Source of the DNA: Magnetospirillum fulvum
GTDB taxonomy: Bacteria > Pseudomonadota > Alphaproteobacteria > Rhodospirillales > Magnetospirillaceae
Assembly: GCF_900108475.1 (NCBI RefSeq)
Contig: NZ_FNWO01000003.1
Location: 186,001-250,000, forward strand
DNA: 64,000 bases
Direction of reading: 5' to 3'
In this document: positions 1-7,478 of the stretch, piece after piece
Layout: every line of letters starts with the position of its first letter
Position numbering within the stretch: the stretch's first letter is position 1
The notes under the pieces: model-generated
The model's input: only the letters and a program-made list of their open reading frames with translations
What the model was told of the DNA's origin: nothing
Databases searched by the model: none
Translations under genes and position numbers: made by a program

Positions 1-524
1 CTTCGATTCTCGATGCCGGTCTGTTCAGCCGGGATTCGAAGATTCCCGACGTCGCCCGCTGGCTGAACGAGGAAGCCTATCGCGATCACGGCCACGACGA
101 TCACGATCACGATCACGGCCATAAGCACGGGCACCACGACCATGGACATAAACACGAGCATCATGGGCACGGGCATCACGGCCACCACAGCCACGATCCC
201 AATCGCCACGACGACCGCATCCACTCGTTCGTCTTTACCACCGATGAGCCGGTGTCGTGGCCCTCGCTGGCCTTGGCGCTGGAGCTTATGATTTCGTCGA
301 AGGGCGAAAATCTGTTGCGGGTCAAAGGCATCGTCAATGCCCGCGATGTACCGGAACCGCTGGCGATCCATGGCGTCCAGCACGTCTTTCACCCGCCCGC
401 GCCGTTGCCGGGCTGGCCCGACGACGATCACCGCACCCGGATCGTCTTCATCACCCGCGATCTCCCGCGCGAGATGGTCGAGGAATTGCTGTCGGGGGTT
501 CTCGCCCTCGATTTGGCCGGATAG
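1..524 (+). CDS. CobW/YjiA-type GTP-dependent metallochaperone, C-terminal part
   Basis: The open frame enters from the left edge (first whole codon at 3) and ends at TAG 522-524, so only the C-terminal part is present. It shows a linker very rich in His and Asp (about nucleotides 87-215; His-Gly and His-Asp pairs), followed by a CobW C-terminal-like domain with the segments NLLRVKGIVN and VQHVFHPP. CobW/COG0523 proteins are cytoplasmic P-loop GTPases that insert or buffer metals such as cobalt or zinc, and the His-rich linker is a usual metal-binding feature. The GTPase motifs lie outside the window, so the metal cannot be assigned. It converges on the ArsR-type gene at 582-899. Confidence 0.85.
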   Translation, partial: SILDAGLFSRDSKIPDVARWLNEEAYRDHGHDDHDHDHGHKHGHHDHGHKHEHHGHGHHGHHSHDPNRHDDRIHSFVFTTDEPVSWPSLALALELMISSKGENLLRVKGIVNARDVPEPLAIHGVQHVFHPPAPLPGWPDDDHRTRIVFITRDLPREMVEELLSGVLALDLAG

Positions 525-545
525 GCGACGGATTCGGACAAGGGG

Positions 546-564
546 CGGGGCCGTAGCGGCCCCG
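546..564. terminator. GC-rich hairpin between convergent genes
   Basis: CGGGGCCG (546-553) pairs perfectly with CGGCCCCG (557-564) around a 3-nt loop. It lies between the stop codons of two converging genes, where a shared terminator would sit. There is no T-run on either side, so its function is inferred from position and stability only. Confidence 0.35.
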
Positions 565-581
565 TTCCGGGGCGCCGCGAG

Positions 582-899
582 CTATTCGGCGGCGCAGGAT
601 TCCTGCGGCGCGCAATAGAGGCGATATAGGGTGTCGATCACCGCTCCGGCCTCGCGCCCGGCGAGGGAATAGAAAATGGTCTGGGCCTGGCGGCGGGTCG
701 AAACCAGACTGTCGCGGCGCAAACGGGCGAGATGCTGCGACAAAGCGGACTGGCTGAGGCCGATCACCCGCTCCAACTCGCCGACCGATTTTTCACCCGG
801 CAACAATTGGCACAAGATCATCAGGCGGTGTTCGTTGCTCATTGCTTTGAGCAAAACGCTGGCTTTGCGGGCGCTATCGTGAAGCTTGTCGACATCCAT
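582..899 (-). CDS. ArsR-family repressor, SqrR/BigR-like (putative persulfide sensor)
   Basis: A 105-residue winged-helix protein. The start at 899 is chosen because GAGGA lies about 10 nt upstream; the frame stays open for 39 further codons through the promoter region. The HTH region is SVGELERVIGLSQSALSQHL. The classical metal-binding ELCVCDL motif is missing. Instead there are Cys30 (LMILC) and Cys96 (LYC), 66 residues apart, the spacing I recall for the two dithiol-forming cysteines of BigR and SqrR, which sense persulfides or sulfide stress; a third Cys is at 102. Function as a sulfur-responsive repressor is inferred. The regulon is not visible; no sulfide-oxidation gene is adjacent. A palindrome at 945-962 upstream may be its own operator. 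Confidence 0.85.
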   Translation of the reverse strand: MDVDKLHDSARKASVLLKAMSNEHRLMILCQLLPGEKSVGELERVIGLSQSALSQHLARLRRDSLVSTRRQAQTIFYSLAGREAGAVIDTLYRLYCAPQESCAAE

Positions 900-939
900 C
901 GATGCAGAATCCTCGCTGTCGGACGAGATATATAAGATA

Positions 940-966
940 TCACTGAATTGAAGAAATTCAATGATA
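940..966 (-). promoter_or_regulatory. Candidate autoregulatory operator/promoter of the ArsR-type gene
   Basis: ATTGAA (947-952) and TTCAAT (957-962) form a perfect inverted repeat with a 4-nt centre, about 48 bp before the start codon. The wider sequence also reads GAAT-N7-ATTC (945-959), similar in type to the AT-rich dyads bound by SqrR/BigR. On the minus strand TTGAAT could act as a -35 with an AT-rich -10 (near 935-941). Inferred from symmetry and position. Confidence 0.45.
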
Positions 967-1032
967 CCCGGAAAAACGCATACTGACACGGTGATTGCCG
1001 GGGAACAACGCCACAAAATTGTTATATGTGCA

Positions 1033-1068
1033 CAAAAAACCGGGCAGCCTTGGGAAAAGGCTGCCCGG
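1033..1068 (-). terminator. Rho-independent terminator of dxs
   Basis: The arms CCGGGCAGCC (1040-1049) and GGCTGCCCGG (1059-1068) form a perfect 10-bp stem with a 9-nt loop. Read on the minus strand it is followed by six T residues. It lies 19 nt after the dxs stop codon. Confidence 0.9.
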
Positions 1069-1086
1069 TCGGTTTTAGGTCACCCT

Positions 1087-3018
1087 TCAGGCGCGGGCGG
1101 TCAGCTTGGGATCGTTCAACGCGGACAGAACGGTGTGGACGATGCCACCGGCATTGAGACCGGCCTTCTCGTACTGCTCCCACTGGGTGTCATGCTCGAT
1201 GAAGACATCGGGCAGGATCATGGGACGGACCTTCAGGCCGCGATCAAGCGCGCCCTTGCTGGCCAGCAATTGCAGGACGTGACTGCCGAAACCGCCGATC
1301 GAGCCTTCTTCGATCGTGACCAGCACTTCATGCTCGCGGGCCAGCAGCAGAACCAGCTCTTCGTCGAGCGGCTTCATGAAGCGGGCGTCGGCGATCGTCG
1401 GCTTCAGGCCGAGAGCGGTCAGTTCGTCGGCTGCCTTCAGCACCTCGACCAGCCGGGTTCCCAGCGACAGAATCGCCACCCGGTTGCCTTCGCGCAGGAT
1501 GCGGCCCTTGCCGATCGGCAGAACCGAGCCACGGTCGGGCAGTTCGATCCCCATTCCCTCGCCGCGGGGATAGCGGAAGGCGGAGGGACGGTCGTCGATC
1601 GCAGCGGCGGTGGCGACGGCGTGCATCAATTCCGCCTCGTCCGACGGACACATGATGACGATGTCGGGCTGACAGCCGAGCAAGGCCAGATCGTAGGCTC
1701 CGGCGTGGGTCGCCCCGTCGGCACCGACCAGACCGGCGCGGTCGATCGCAAAGCGCACCGGCAGCTTCTGCAACACCACGTCATGCTGCAACTGATCGTA
1801 GGCGCGTTGCAGGAAGGTGGAGTAGATCGCGCAGAACGGCTTCAACCCTTCGCAGGCGAGACCGGCGGCGAAGGTCACCGCATGCTGTTCGGCGATGCCG
1901 ACGTCGAAACAGCGGCCGGGAAAGCGCGAACCGAAGCGGTCGAGACCGGTTCCGGCCGGCATCGCTGCGGTGATGGCGACGACGCGGTCGTCGGCTTCGG
2001 CTTCGGCCAGCAGGGCCTTGGCGAACACCGAGGTGTAGGACGGCGCGTTGGCCGCCGGTTTCTCGAACTGACCGGTGACGACGTCGAAGCGTCCGACGCC
2101 GTGATATTTGTCGGCGGCGGCTTCGGCGGGGGCGTAGCCCTTGCCCTTCTTGGTCACGACGTGGAGCAGGACCGGGGTATTGGAGTCCGAATCGCGGACG
2201 TTCTTCAGCACCGGGAGCAGATGCTCGAAATTGTGACCATCGACCGGGCCGATATAGAAGAAGCCCATCTCCTCGAACAGGGTGCCGCCGCCGGTGACCA
2301 TGCCGCGGGCATATTCCTCGGCGCGCTTGGCGGCGCGTTCGAGCGGAGGCGGCAGCAGATGGACCAGATCCTTGGCGATGTGGCGGATCGAGTGATATTT
2401 CGGCGACGACATCAACCGCGACAGATAGGCGCTCATCGCGCCGACCGGGTGGGCGATCGACATGTCGTTGTCGTTGAGGACGACGATCAACCGCGAGCCC
2501 TGGGCTCCGGCATTGTTCATCGCCTCATAGGCCTGACCGGCGCTCATCGCGCCGTCGCCGATGATGGCGATGACGTTCTTGCTGGTCCCTTGCAGATCGC
2601 GACCGACTGCCATGCCCAGCGCCGCCGAGATCGAGGTCGAGGAATGGCCAGCCCCAAACGGGTCGTATTCGCTTTCGGCCCGACGGGTGAAGCCCGACAG
2701 ACCGCCGCTGTGGCGCAGCCCCAGCATCTTGTCGCGCCGCCCGGTCACGATCTTGTGGGGATAGGCCTGGTGACCGACGTCCCAGATCAGCTTGTCGTTG
2801 GGCGTGTCGAACACATAATGCAGGGCGACCGTCAATTCGGCGACGCCCAGCCCGGCGGCAAGATGGCCGCCGGTGTAGGACACGGAATGGATCATGGTCT
2901 GGCGGACCTCTTCGGTCAGCCGGATCAGTTCCTCAACGGTGAAATCGCGAAAATCCTCCGGACCGGAGATCCGGTCGAGCAGGGGCGCTTTCGGGAGACG
3001 GGGAGGAGTTGCACTCAT
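1087..3018 (-). CDS. dxs: 1-deoxy-D-xylulose-5-phosphate synthase
   Basis: A 643-residue thiamine-diphosphate enzyme that condenses pyruvate and glyceraldehyde-3-phosphate to DXP, the first step of the MEP isoprenoid route. The substrate-pocket segment [11 protein letters not shown] and the ThDP/Mg motif [18 protein letters not shown] are visible in the N-terminal domain, followed by transketolase central and C-terminal domains. Length is normal for the family. The start at 3018 (MSATPPRL) is preferred because GAGG lies 11 nt upstream and it begins 13 nt after the ispA stop; a start at 3066 would overlap ispA. The order xseB-ispA-dxs makes it the last gene of an isoprenoid operon, closed by the terminator at 1033-1068. 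Confidence 0.97.
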   Translation of the reverse strand: MSATPPRLPKAPLLDRISGPEDFRDFTVEELIRLTEEVRQTMIHSVSYTGGHLAAGLGVAELTVALHYVFDTPNDKLIWDVGHQAYPHKIVTGRRDKMLGLRHSGGLSGFTRRAESEYDPFGAGHSSTSISAALGMAVGRDLQGTSKNVIAIIGDGAMSAGQAYEAMNNAGAQGSRLIVVLNDNDMSIAHPVGAMSAYLSRLMSSPKYHSIRHIAKDLVHLLPPPLERAAKRAEEYARGMVTGGGTLFEEMGFFYIGPVDGHNFEHLLPVLKNVRDSDSNTPVLLHVVTKKGKGYAPAEAAADKYHGVGRFDVVTGQFEKPAANAPSYTSVFAKALLAEAEADDRVVAITAAMPAGTGLDRFGSRFPGRCFDVGIAEQHAVTFAAGLACEGLKPFCAIYSTFLQRAYDQLQHDVVLQKLPVRFAIDRAGLVGADGATHAGAYDLALLGCQPDIVIMCPSDEAELMHAVATAAAIDDRPSAFRYPRGEGMGIELPDRGSVLPIGKGRILREGNRVAILSLGTRLVEVLKAADELTALGLKPTIADARFMKPLDEELVLLLAREHEVLVTIEEGSIGGFGSHVLQLLASKGALDRGLKVRPMILPDVFIEHDTQWEQYEKAGLNAGGIVHTVLSALNDPKLTARA

Positions 3019-3031
3019 GTTCGGAATTGCC

Positions 3032-3937
3032 TCAGGAACGGCGCTGGACGACGAAGCGGGCGACATCCCGCATCAGATCGGCCGCTTCGCCGAAGGGATC
3101 GAGGTGACGGCAGGCCTGTTCTGCCAGCATGGCGGCCTGCGACCGGGCACGGTCGAGACCAAGAAGGGAAACAAACGTGGCCTTGCCGGCATCGGCGTCC
3201 TTCTGGACCTGCTTGCCGACTTCCGCGGCGTCGCCTTCGACGTCGAGGATGTCATCCGCGATCTGGAAGGCCAGACCGAGATCGTGGGAATAATTCCGCA
3301 GGGCGAGCCGCAACTCGCCATGCGCCTTGCCCAGGATCGCACCGGCCTCGCACGAGAACGAGAACAGCCGCCCGGTCTTCATCTGCTGCAACCGGGTGAT
3401 CCCGGCGACGTCGAGATCAAGGGTATGGGCCTGAAGGTCGATCATCTGGCCGCCGACCATGCCGAGCGCGCCCGAGGCGTGGGCCAGTTCGCTGACGAGA
3501 TCGCAACGGACCTGGGGATCGGGATGGGTGGCCGGGTTGGCCAGGATCTCGAACGCCCGGGTCTGGAGCGAATCGCCCGCCAGCAGCGCGGTGGATTCGT
3601 CGAAATGGCGGTGGCAGGTCGGCCGACCGCGGCGCAGATCGTCATTGTCCATGCACGGCAGATCGTCGTGGATCAGCGAGTAACAGTGGATCATCTCGAT
3701 CGCGCAGGCGACCCGGATCGCCGCGCTTTCGGCAACGTGGAACAGCGAGGCCGATTGCATGACCAGGAACGGCCGCAGACGCTTGCCGCCGTCGAGGCTG
3801 GAATAGCGCATCGCCTCGATCACGCGGTTTTCCGGACCGTCGGCCAGCGGCAGCAGACGATCGAGTTCGACATTGACGGCCTGACTGGTGACCGTGAGGG
3901 CCTCGGCGAGGCGGGGAGAAATCGAAGACTGGCTCAA
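3032..3937 (-). CDS. ispA: Polyprenyl synthetase, farnesyl/geranylgeranyl diphosphate synthase type
   Basis: Chain-elongating prenyltransferase that builds C15 (possibly C20) diphosphates from IPP and allylic primers. The first Asp-rich motif is [10 protein letters not shown], the second DDILDVEGD, with the substrate Lys/Arg region GGKRLRPF before them. The start is uncertain. An ATG at 3994 gives 320 residues but overlaps xseB by 38 nt and has no ribosome-binding site. A TTG at 3937 gives 301 residues, close to the family norm, and begins just after the xseB stop. The second is given here. Sits between xseB and dxs in one transcription unit. Confidence 0.93.
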   Translation of the reverse strand: MSQSSISPRLAEALTVTSQAVNVELDRLLPLADGPENRVIEAMRYSSLDGGKRLRPFLVMQSASLFHVAESAAIRVACAIEMIHCYSLIHDDLPCMDNDDLRRGRPTCHRHFDESTALLAGDSLQTRAFEILANPATHPDPQVRCDLVSELAHASGALGMVGGQMIDLQAHTLDLDVAGITRLQQMKTGRLFSFSCEAGAILGKAHGELRLALRNYSHDLGLAFQIADDILDVEGDAAEVGKQVQKDADAGKATFVSLLGLDRARSQAAMLAEQACRHLDPFGEAADLMRDVARFVVQRRS

Positions 3938-3956
3938 AGGATCACCCGATTGTGGA

Positions 3957-4202
3957 TCACGCAAGGTCGGCGGGTTCAGTGGAAACAGCCCCATCTGGGC
4001 CGGAAACGATACGGTCGACCTTGGTTCGTGCCTCTTCCAGCCGGGCTTCGCAATGCTTTTTCAGCGCGGCGCCCCGGGCGTAGGCGGCAATCGAATCGTC
4101 CAGGCGTCCACGCCCTTCCTCAAGCTGGCGCACGATGCGCTCCAGTTCGGCCAAGGCGTCTTCGAAGCTGAGGGCGGTAATGTCTGGCGGCAGGTCGGCC
4201 AT
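3957..4202 (-). CDS. xseB: Exodeoxyribonuclease VII small subunit
   Basis: An 81-residue helical protein with the typical XseB core: SFEDALAELERIVRQLEEG, then LDDSIAAYARGAALKKHCE. It is the small subunit that binds the XseA catalytic subunit to form exonuclease VII, which degrades single-stranded DNA. AGGA lies 6 nt before the ATG. First gene of the xseB-ispA-dxs unit; xseA is not in the window. Confidence 0.95.
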   Translation of the reverse strand: MADLPPDITALSFEDALAELERIVRQLEEGRGRLDDSIAAYARGAALKKHCEARLEEARTKVDRIVSGPDGAVSTEPADLA

Positions 4203-4386
4203 GGGTCCTTGAAGATCGTGGTCATTGCGTCTGAGTGTTGGTACCCAGGGGCGCGGAAGCGCGGAAGTTTACGGGCGCTCTTCGCCGAAGGCAAGCGCGG
4301 CGCGACGAAGAACGCCGTCGGATTTTCCGGAAAAGGACCGGTCCGGCTGGGGCGGCGCACAAAGAATTGGCAATTCAAGCCGCTGA

Positions 4387-5319
4387 CTAAAATCCCATCA
4401 GGGCGCGGACATGTTCGCGGGTGCTGTCGGCCAGGGCGCGCAGGTCGTAGCCGCCCTCCAGCAGCGAGACGACCCGGCGTCCGGCGAACTCCTCGGCGAC
4501 CTGAAGAAGCTGCCGGGTCGCCCAACCGAAATCGGCGGTGGTCAGCCGCAGGTGGGCCAGCGGGTCCGAGGCGTGAGCGTCGAACCCGGCGGAAATGATC
4601 AGGAAATCGGGGGCGAACTCACGCAGGCGCGGAATCAACATGTCGGCGAACGCCATCCGGAAATCGGCCGAGCCGGTTCCGGCGGGCAGGGGGATGTTGA
4701 CGATCACCCCCTCGCCTCCGGTCTCGTCGGCCGAACCGGTGTTGGGGTAGGCGTGTTCCTGGTGGGTCGAGGCATAGAAGGTGCCGGGCTGGTCCCACAG
4801 AATCTGTTGGGTACCGTTGCCGTGATGGACGTCGAAATCGACCACTGCGACCCGCTTGAAGCCATGGGCGTCGCGGGCATGCAAGGCGGCGATGGCAGCG
4901 TTGTTGAAGAAACAGAAGCCCATCGCCGTGCTGATCTCGGCATGGTGGCCGGGCGGGCGGACGGCGCAGAAACAATTATGGACCTGCCCGGCAGCCACCG
5001 CATCGACAGCGGCGATTCCGGCACCGGCGGCGCGCAAGGCGGCCTCGCCCGATTGTTCCGACAGCACCGTGTCGTTGTCGAGCGCGTGCTGCCCCGGTCC
5101 GGTCGGCACCGAATCCAGCACCAGATCAATATATTCGAGCGGATGGGCGCGCATCACCTGTTCCATGGTGGCGCGGGGGGCGGTATCGCGCAGCAGCATG
5201 GAAAATTCCTCGCTCTCCAAGGCGGCGATCACCGCCTTGATGCGGTCGGCACATTCGGGGTGATAATCCCCGGTGTCGTGTTCCAGGCAGAGCGGATGCG
5301 TGTACAGGAGCGTGGTCAT
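4387..5319 (-). CDS. Histone-deacetylase-family zinc hydrolase (AcuC/HDAC-like)
   Basis: A 310-residue arginase-fold deacetylase. The motifs RPPGHHAE, DFDVHHGNGTQ (zinc and charge-relay residues), GFDAHASDPLA (zinc Asp) and LLEGGYD (transition-state Tyr) are all intact, so it should be active. Bacterial members remove acetyl groups from small amines, polyamines or lysines; the substrate cannot be read from sequence. It starts about 95 bp from the divergent tlyA, with a palindrome at 5341-5364 between them, and lies 184 bp upstream of xseB on the same strand. Confidence 0.93.
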   Translation of the reverse strand: MTTLLYTHPLCLEHDTGDYHPECADRIKAVIAALESEEFSMLLRDTAPRATMEQVMRAHPLEYIDLVLDSVPTGPGQHALDNDTVLSEQSGEAALRAAGAGIAAVDAVAAGQVHNCFCAVRPPGHHAEISTAMGFCFFNNAAIAALHARDAHGFKRVAVVDFDVHHGNGTQQILWDQPGTFYASTHQEHAYPNTGSADETGGEGVIVNIPLPAGTGSADFRMAFADMLIPRLREFAPDFLIISAGFDAHASDPLAHLRLTTADFGWATRQLLQVAEEFAGRRVVSLLEGGYDLRALADSTREHVRALMGF

Positions 5320-5340
5320 GCGGCCGAATCACCCCGTGTT

Positions 5341-5364
5341 CGGAGAATATGGGTTTATTCTCCG
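5341..5364. promoter_or_regulatory. Palindrome in the deacetylase/tlyA divergent promoter region
   Basis: CGGAGAATA and TATTCTCCG form a perfect 9-bp inverted repeat with a 6-nt centre. It sits in the 94-bp gap between two divergent genes and resembles a repressor operator or a small hairpin. No regulator can be named. Confidence 0.35.
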
Positions 5365-5413
5365 GGATGGACGGCGCAATTTCCATCTCTGATTTTGATG
5401 GAGTGCAGAGGGA

Positions 5414-6196
5414 ATGGCGGAACGCAAACGGGTGGACCAGCTTCTGGTCGATCGCGGGCTGGTCGAAAGTCGGGCCCGCGCCCAGGCGCTGGTGCTGGCG
5501 GGGCTGGTTTTTTCCGGCGATCGCCGCGTCGATAAGCCCGGTACGGCGGTTGCCGAGGATTATCCGCTGACGCTGAAAGGCCAGGACCATCCCTGGGTCT
5601 CGCGCGGTGGCCTCAAACTGGCCCATGCGATCGAGACCTTTGCGATCGACCCGTCGGGCAAGACCGCGATTGATGTCGGGGTCTCGACCGGCGGCTTTAC
5701 CGACGTCTTGCTGACCCATGGAGCGGCAAAGGTCTACGCCGTCGATGTCGGTCACGGTCAATTGGCCTGGAAACTGCGGACCGATCCCCGCGTTGTGGTG
5801 ATGGAGCGGACCAACGCCCGCCATCTGACCTCGGCCGAAATACCCGAGCCGGTCGATCTGGTGGTGTGCGATGCCAGCTTCATCGGGTTGGAGACGGTGT
5901 TGCCCGCCGCGATGGCGTTGACCCGGCCCGGCGCGATTCTGGCGGCGCTGATCAAGCCGCAATTCGAGGTCGGAAAGGGACGGGTGGGCAAGGGCGGTGT
6001 TGTCCGCGAGCCGGAATTGCATCAGGAAGTGTGCGAGCGGATCAGGGACTGGCTGTCGTCGCGGCCGGGCTGGCGGGTCGAAGGGATTTCGGAAAGCCCG
6101 ATCCAGGGACCGGAAGGCAATCGCGAGTTTCTGATCGTTGGGCGGCGCGACCAATCCGATGAGCCCCAGGAAAACCCGATCATTACGAAAGGTTAA
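5414..6196 (+). CDS. tlyA: TlyA-family rRNA 2'-O-methyltransferase
   Basis: 260 residues: an N-terminal S4 RNA-binding domain (VDQLLVDRGLVESRARAQ, residues about 6-65) and a Rossmann methyltransferase domain (SAM motif IDVGVSTGGFTDVLL). TlyA proteins methylate 16S and/or 23S rRNA riboses and influence capreomycin sensitivity. AGAGGGA precedes the ATG. In alphaproteobacteria tlyA often sits by dxs/ispA, as here. Followed by the C-loop RNA units. Confidence 0.93.
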   Translation: MAERKRVDQLLVDRGLVESRARAQALVLAGLVFSGDRRVDKPGTAVAEDYPLTLKGQDHPWVSRGGLKLAHAIETFAIDPSGKTAIDVGVSTGGFTDVLLTHGAAKVYAVDVGHGQLAWKLRTDPRVVVMERTNARHLTSAEIPEPVDLVVCDASFIGLETVLPAAMALTRPGAILAALIKPQFEVGKGRVGKGGVVREPELHQEVCERIRDWLSSRPGWRVEGISESPIQGPEGNREFLIVGRRDQSDEPQENPIITKG

Positions 6197-6251
6197 TCGG
6201 ACCGAAAGGGCGCGGTAATCCGATCGCAGGCATGATGCTTACATCAGCTTC
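6188..6251 (+). promoter_or_regulatory. Conserved upstream block of C-loop RNA unit 1
   Basis: This 64-nt block aligns without gaps to 6487-6550. Shared elements in fixed register are AAAGGTT, then GAAAGGGCGCGGTAA, then CATGAT 27 nt after the start of the second element, then AGCTT. Fixed spacing with variable bases between is what a promoter plus activator site gives; CATGAT (6231-6236) could be a -10. The 12-mer ACCGAAAGGGCG at 6201-6212 recurs exactly at 6787-6798 before the response-regulator gene. Confidence 0.5.
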
Positions 6252-6454
6252 AAACATCAGCCAAGACGTTTACCTGATAGCCCGTTCTTCCTCTCTGTTT
6301 CGGCGGTTTTGAACTCCCGCCACCTTGTGCGCCTTACCCCCCCCTGTCCCCCCAGGAAGGCGCACACGTAAAGGCCAGAACCGTGTCCCCCCATGGTCTG
6401 GCCGCCCAAAGAAGCCCCCCGTGCCGGTCCCCCCTGGCGCGGGGGTTTTTCTTT
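6243..6454 (+). ncRNA. Putative sRNA 1 with C-rich hairpin loops
   Basis: No credible protein is encoded. Four hairpins follow each other: GGCGG/CCGCC (6302-6306/6317-6321); TGTGCGCCTT/AAGGCGCACA (6326-6335/6357-6366), whose loop holds runs of 8 and 6 C; GGCCAG..ACC/GGT..CTGGCC (6373-6403) with a C6 loop; and a terminator, CCCCCGTGCC/GGCGCGGGGG (6416-6425/6436-6445), again with C6 in the loop and followed by TTTTTCTTT. The same four-hairpin order recurs in unit 2. C-rich loops exposed on stable stems are typical of sRNAs that pair with G-rich ribosome-binding sites. The 5' end is estimated from the conserved block. I do not recognise the family. Confidence 0.7.
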
Positions 6455-6486
6455 GCCGGTAACGATTATTTGCCCGAATGGTTACC

Positions 6487-6550
6487 AAAGGTTCATCGCG
6501 GCGAAAGGGCGCGGTAACCCCGGCACGCCCATGATCACATCATAAGCTTT
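6487..6550 (+). promoter_or_regulatory. Conserved upstream block of C-loop RNA unit 2
   Basis: Gapless counterpart of 6188-6251: AAAGGTT at 6487, GAAAGGGCGCGGTAA at 6503-6517, CATGAT at 6530-6535, AGCTT at 6545-6549. GGTTACC (6480-6486) and GGTAACC (6513-6519) flank the centre as an inverted repeat in this copy. Its presence just after terminator 1 suggests unit 2 is transcribed on its own. Confidence 0.5.
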
Positions 6551-6746
6551 GCCGACCGGCCACGGTTTCGGCCCATGACTTTCTCGATTGATCCAAAGGG
6601 TTTGGCGGTTTGACCTCACCGCCGCGGTGCGCCTCTGCCCCCCCCAGGGACGGCGCACCGACTTATAGGGTCGGGCGTGCCCCCCGGCGTCCGGCCCTTC
6701 CGGCAAAAGCCCCCACGCTGTTTTCCGATGGCGCGGGGGCTTTTCC
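6542..6746 (+). ncRNA. Putative sRNA 2 with C-rich hairpin loops
   Basis: A diverged tandem copy of sRNA 1. Hairpins: GGCGGT/ACCGCC (6604-6609/6618-6623); CGGTGCGCC/GGCGCACCG (6625-6633/6652-6660) with a C8 loop (6638-6645); GGGTCGGGCG/CGTCCGGCCC (6668-6677/6688-6697, two G-U pairs) with C6 (6680-6685); and a terminator AAAAGCCCCC/GGGGGCTTTT (6705-6714/6735-6744). Stems differ from unit 1 by paired changes while the C loops are kept, which argues for selection on RNA structure. Unlike unit 1, the terminator loop is U-rich. It ends about 55 nt before the response-regulator start. Confidence 0.7.
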
Positions 6747-6800
6747 ATGAGGGGGGAAGGATGTAAGGTTCGGCCTCCCAACTGTGACCGAAAGGGCGAC

Positions 6801-7478
6801 ATGCGCATTCTGGTGATCGAGGACGATACCGAGGCCGCCGCCTATATGGCCAAGGGGCTGAGGGAAGCCGGTCATGTCGTCGACCTTGCCGCGACAGGCA
6901 CCGACGGATTGTTCATGGCGACCAGCGAACGCTGGGACGCGATGATTGTCGATCGCATGCTGCCCGGATTGGATGGGCTGGCGATCATTCAGGCGATCCG
7001 CGCCTCGGGCAACGTCACCCCGGTGCTGGTCCTGTCCGCCCTGGGCAAGGTTGACGACCGGGTCAAGGGGCTGAAGGCCGGGGGCGACGATTATCTGGTC
7101 AAGCCCTATGCCTTCGCCGAATTGCTGGCCCGGATCGAGGCGCTGTCGCGCCGGGTCTCGGCGGCGCAGCCGGAAACCCGGCTGAAGGTCGAGGATCTGG
7201 AGATGGATTTGCTCGGCCGCAGCGTCACCCGCGGCGGTCAGCCGATCGACCTGCAACCGCGCGAATTCCGTCTGCTCGAATATTTGCTGCGCCATGCCGG
7301 TCAGGTGGTGACCCGGACGATGCTGCTGGAAAACGTCTGGGAATATCATTTCGATCCCCAGACCAACCTGATCGACGTTCACATCAGCCGTTTGCGCCAG
7401 AAAGTCGATAAGGATTTCGACCCGCCCCTGATTCATACGGTTCGTGGCGCGGGGTACACGCTTCGTGCGGCCCGCTAG
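6801..7478 (+). CDS. OmpR/PhoB-type response regulator
   Basis: 225 residues: a receiver domain (acidic pair ED at 7-9, phosphoacceptor Asp51 in MIVDRMLPGLDG, Lys in YLVKPYAFAEL) and a C-terminal winged helix (PREFRLLEYLLRHAGQVVTR ... ISRLRQKVD ... VRGAGYTLR). The start at 6801 follows AAAGGG by 4 nt; an upstream alternative at 6747 lies in the sRNA terminator region. A G6 run (6751-6756) lies in its probable leader. Overlaps or abuts the kinase gene and forms a two-component pair with it. Signal unknown. Confidence 0.95.
   Translation: MRILVIEDDTEAAAYMAKGLREAGHVVDLAATGTDGLFMATSERWDAMIVDRMLPGLDGLAIIQAIRASGNVTPVLVLSALGKVDDRVKGLKAGGDDYLVKPYAFAELLARIEALSRRVSAAQPETRLKVEDLEMDLLGRSVTRGGQPIDLQPREFRLLEYLLRHAGQVVTRTMLLENVWEYHFDPQTNLIDVHISRLRQKVDKDFDPPLIHTVRGAGYTLRAAR

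Noticed and set aside
61-215. Repeated CAC/GAT triplets as a tandem DNA repeat or CRISPR
   Set aside because: They code for the His/Asp-rich linker of a CobW protein; no repeat-spacer structure is present.
961-3399. Very long rightward open frame opposite dxs and ispA
   Set aside because: It is a shadow of codon bias in dxs/ispA on the other strand: Gln/Gly/Asp/Arg-rich, no domain, and no ribosome-binding site.
6482-6808. Leftward open frames across the C-loop RNA units
   Set aside because: They are Pro/Gly/Arg-rich by composition, do not match between the two copies, and cross two rightward terminators.
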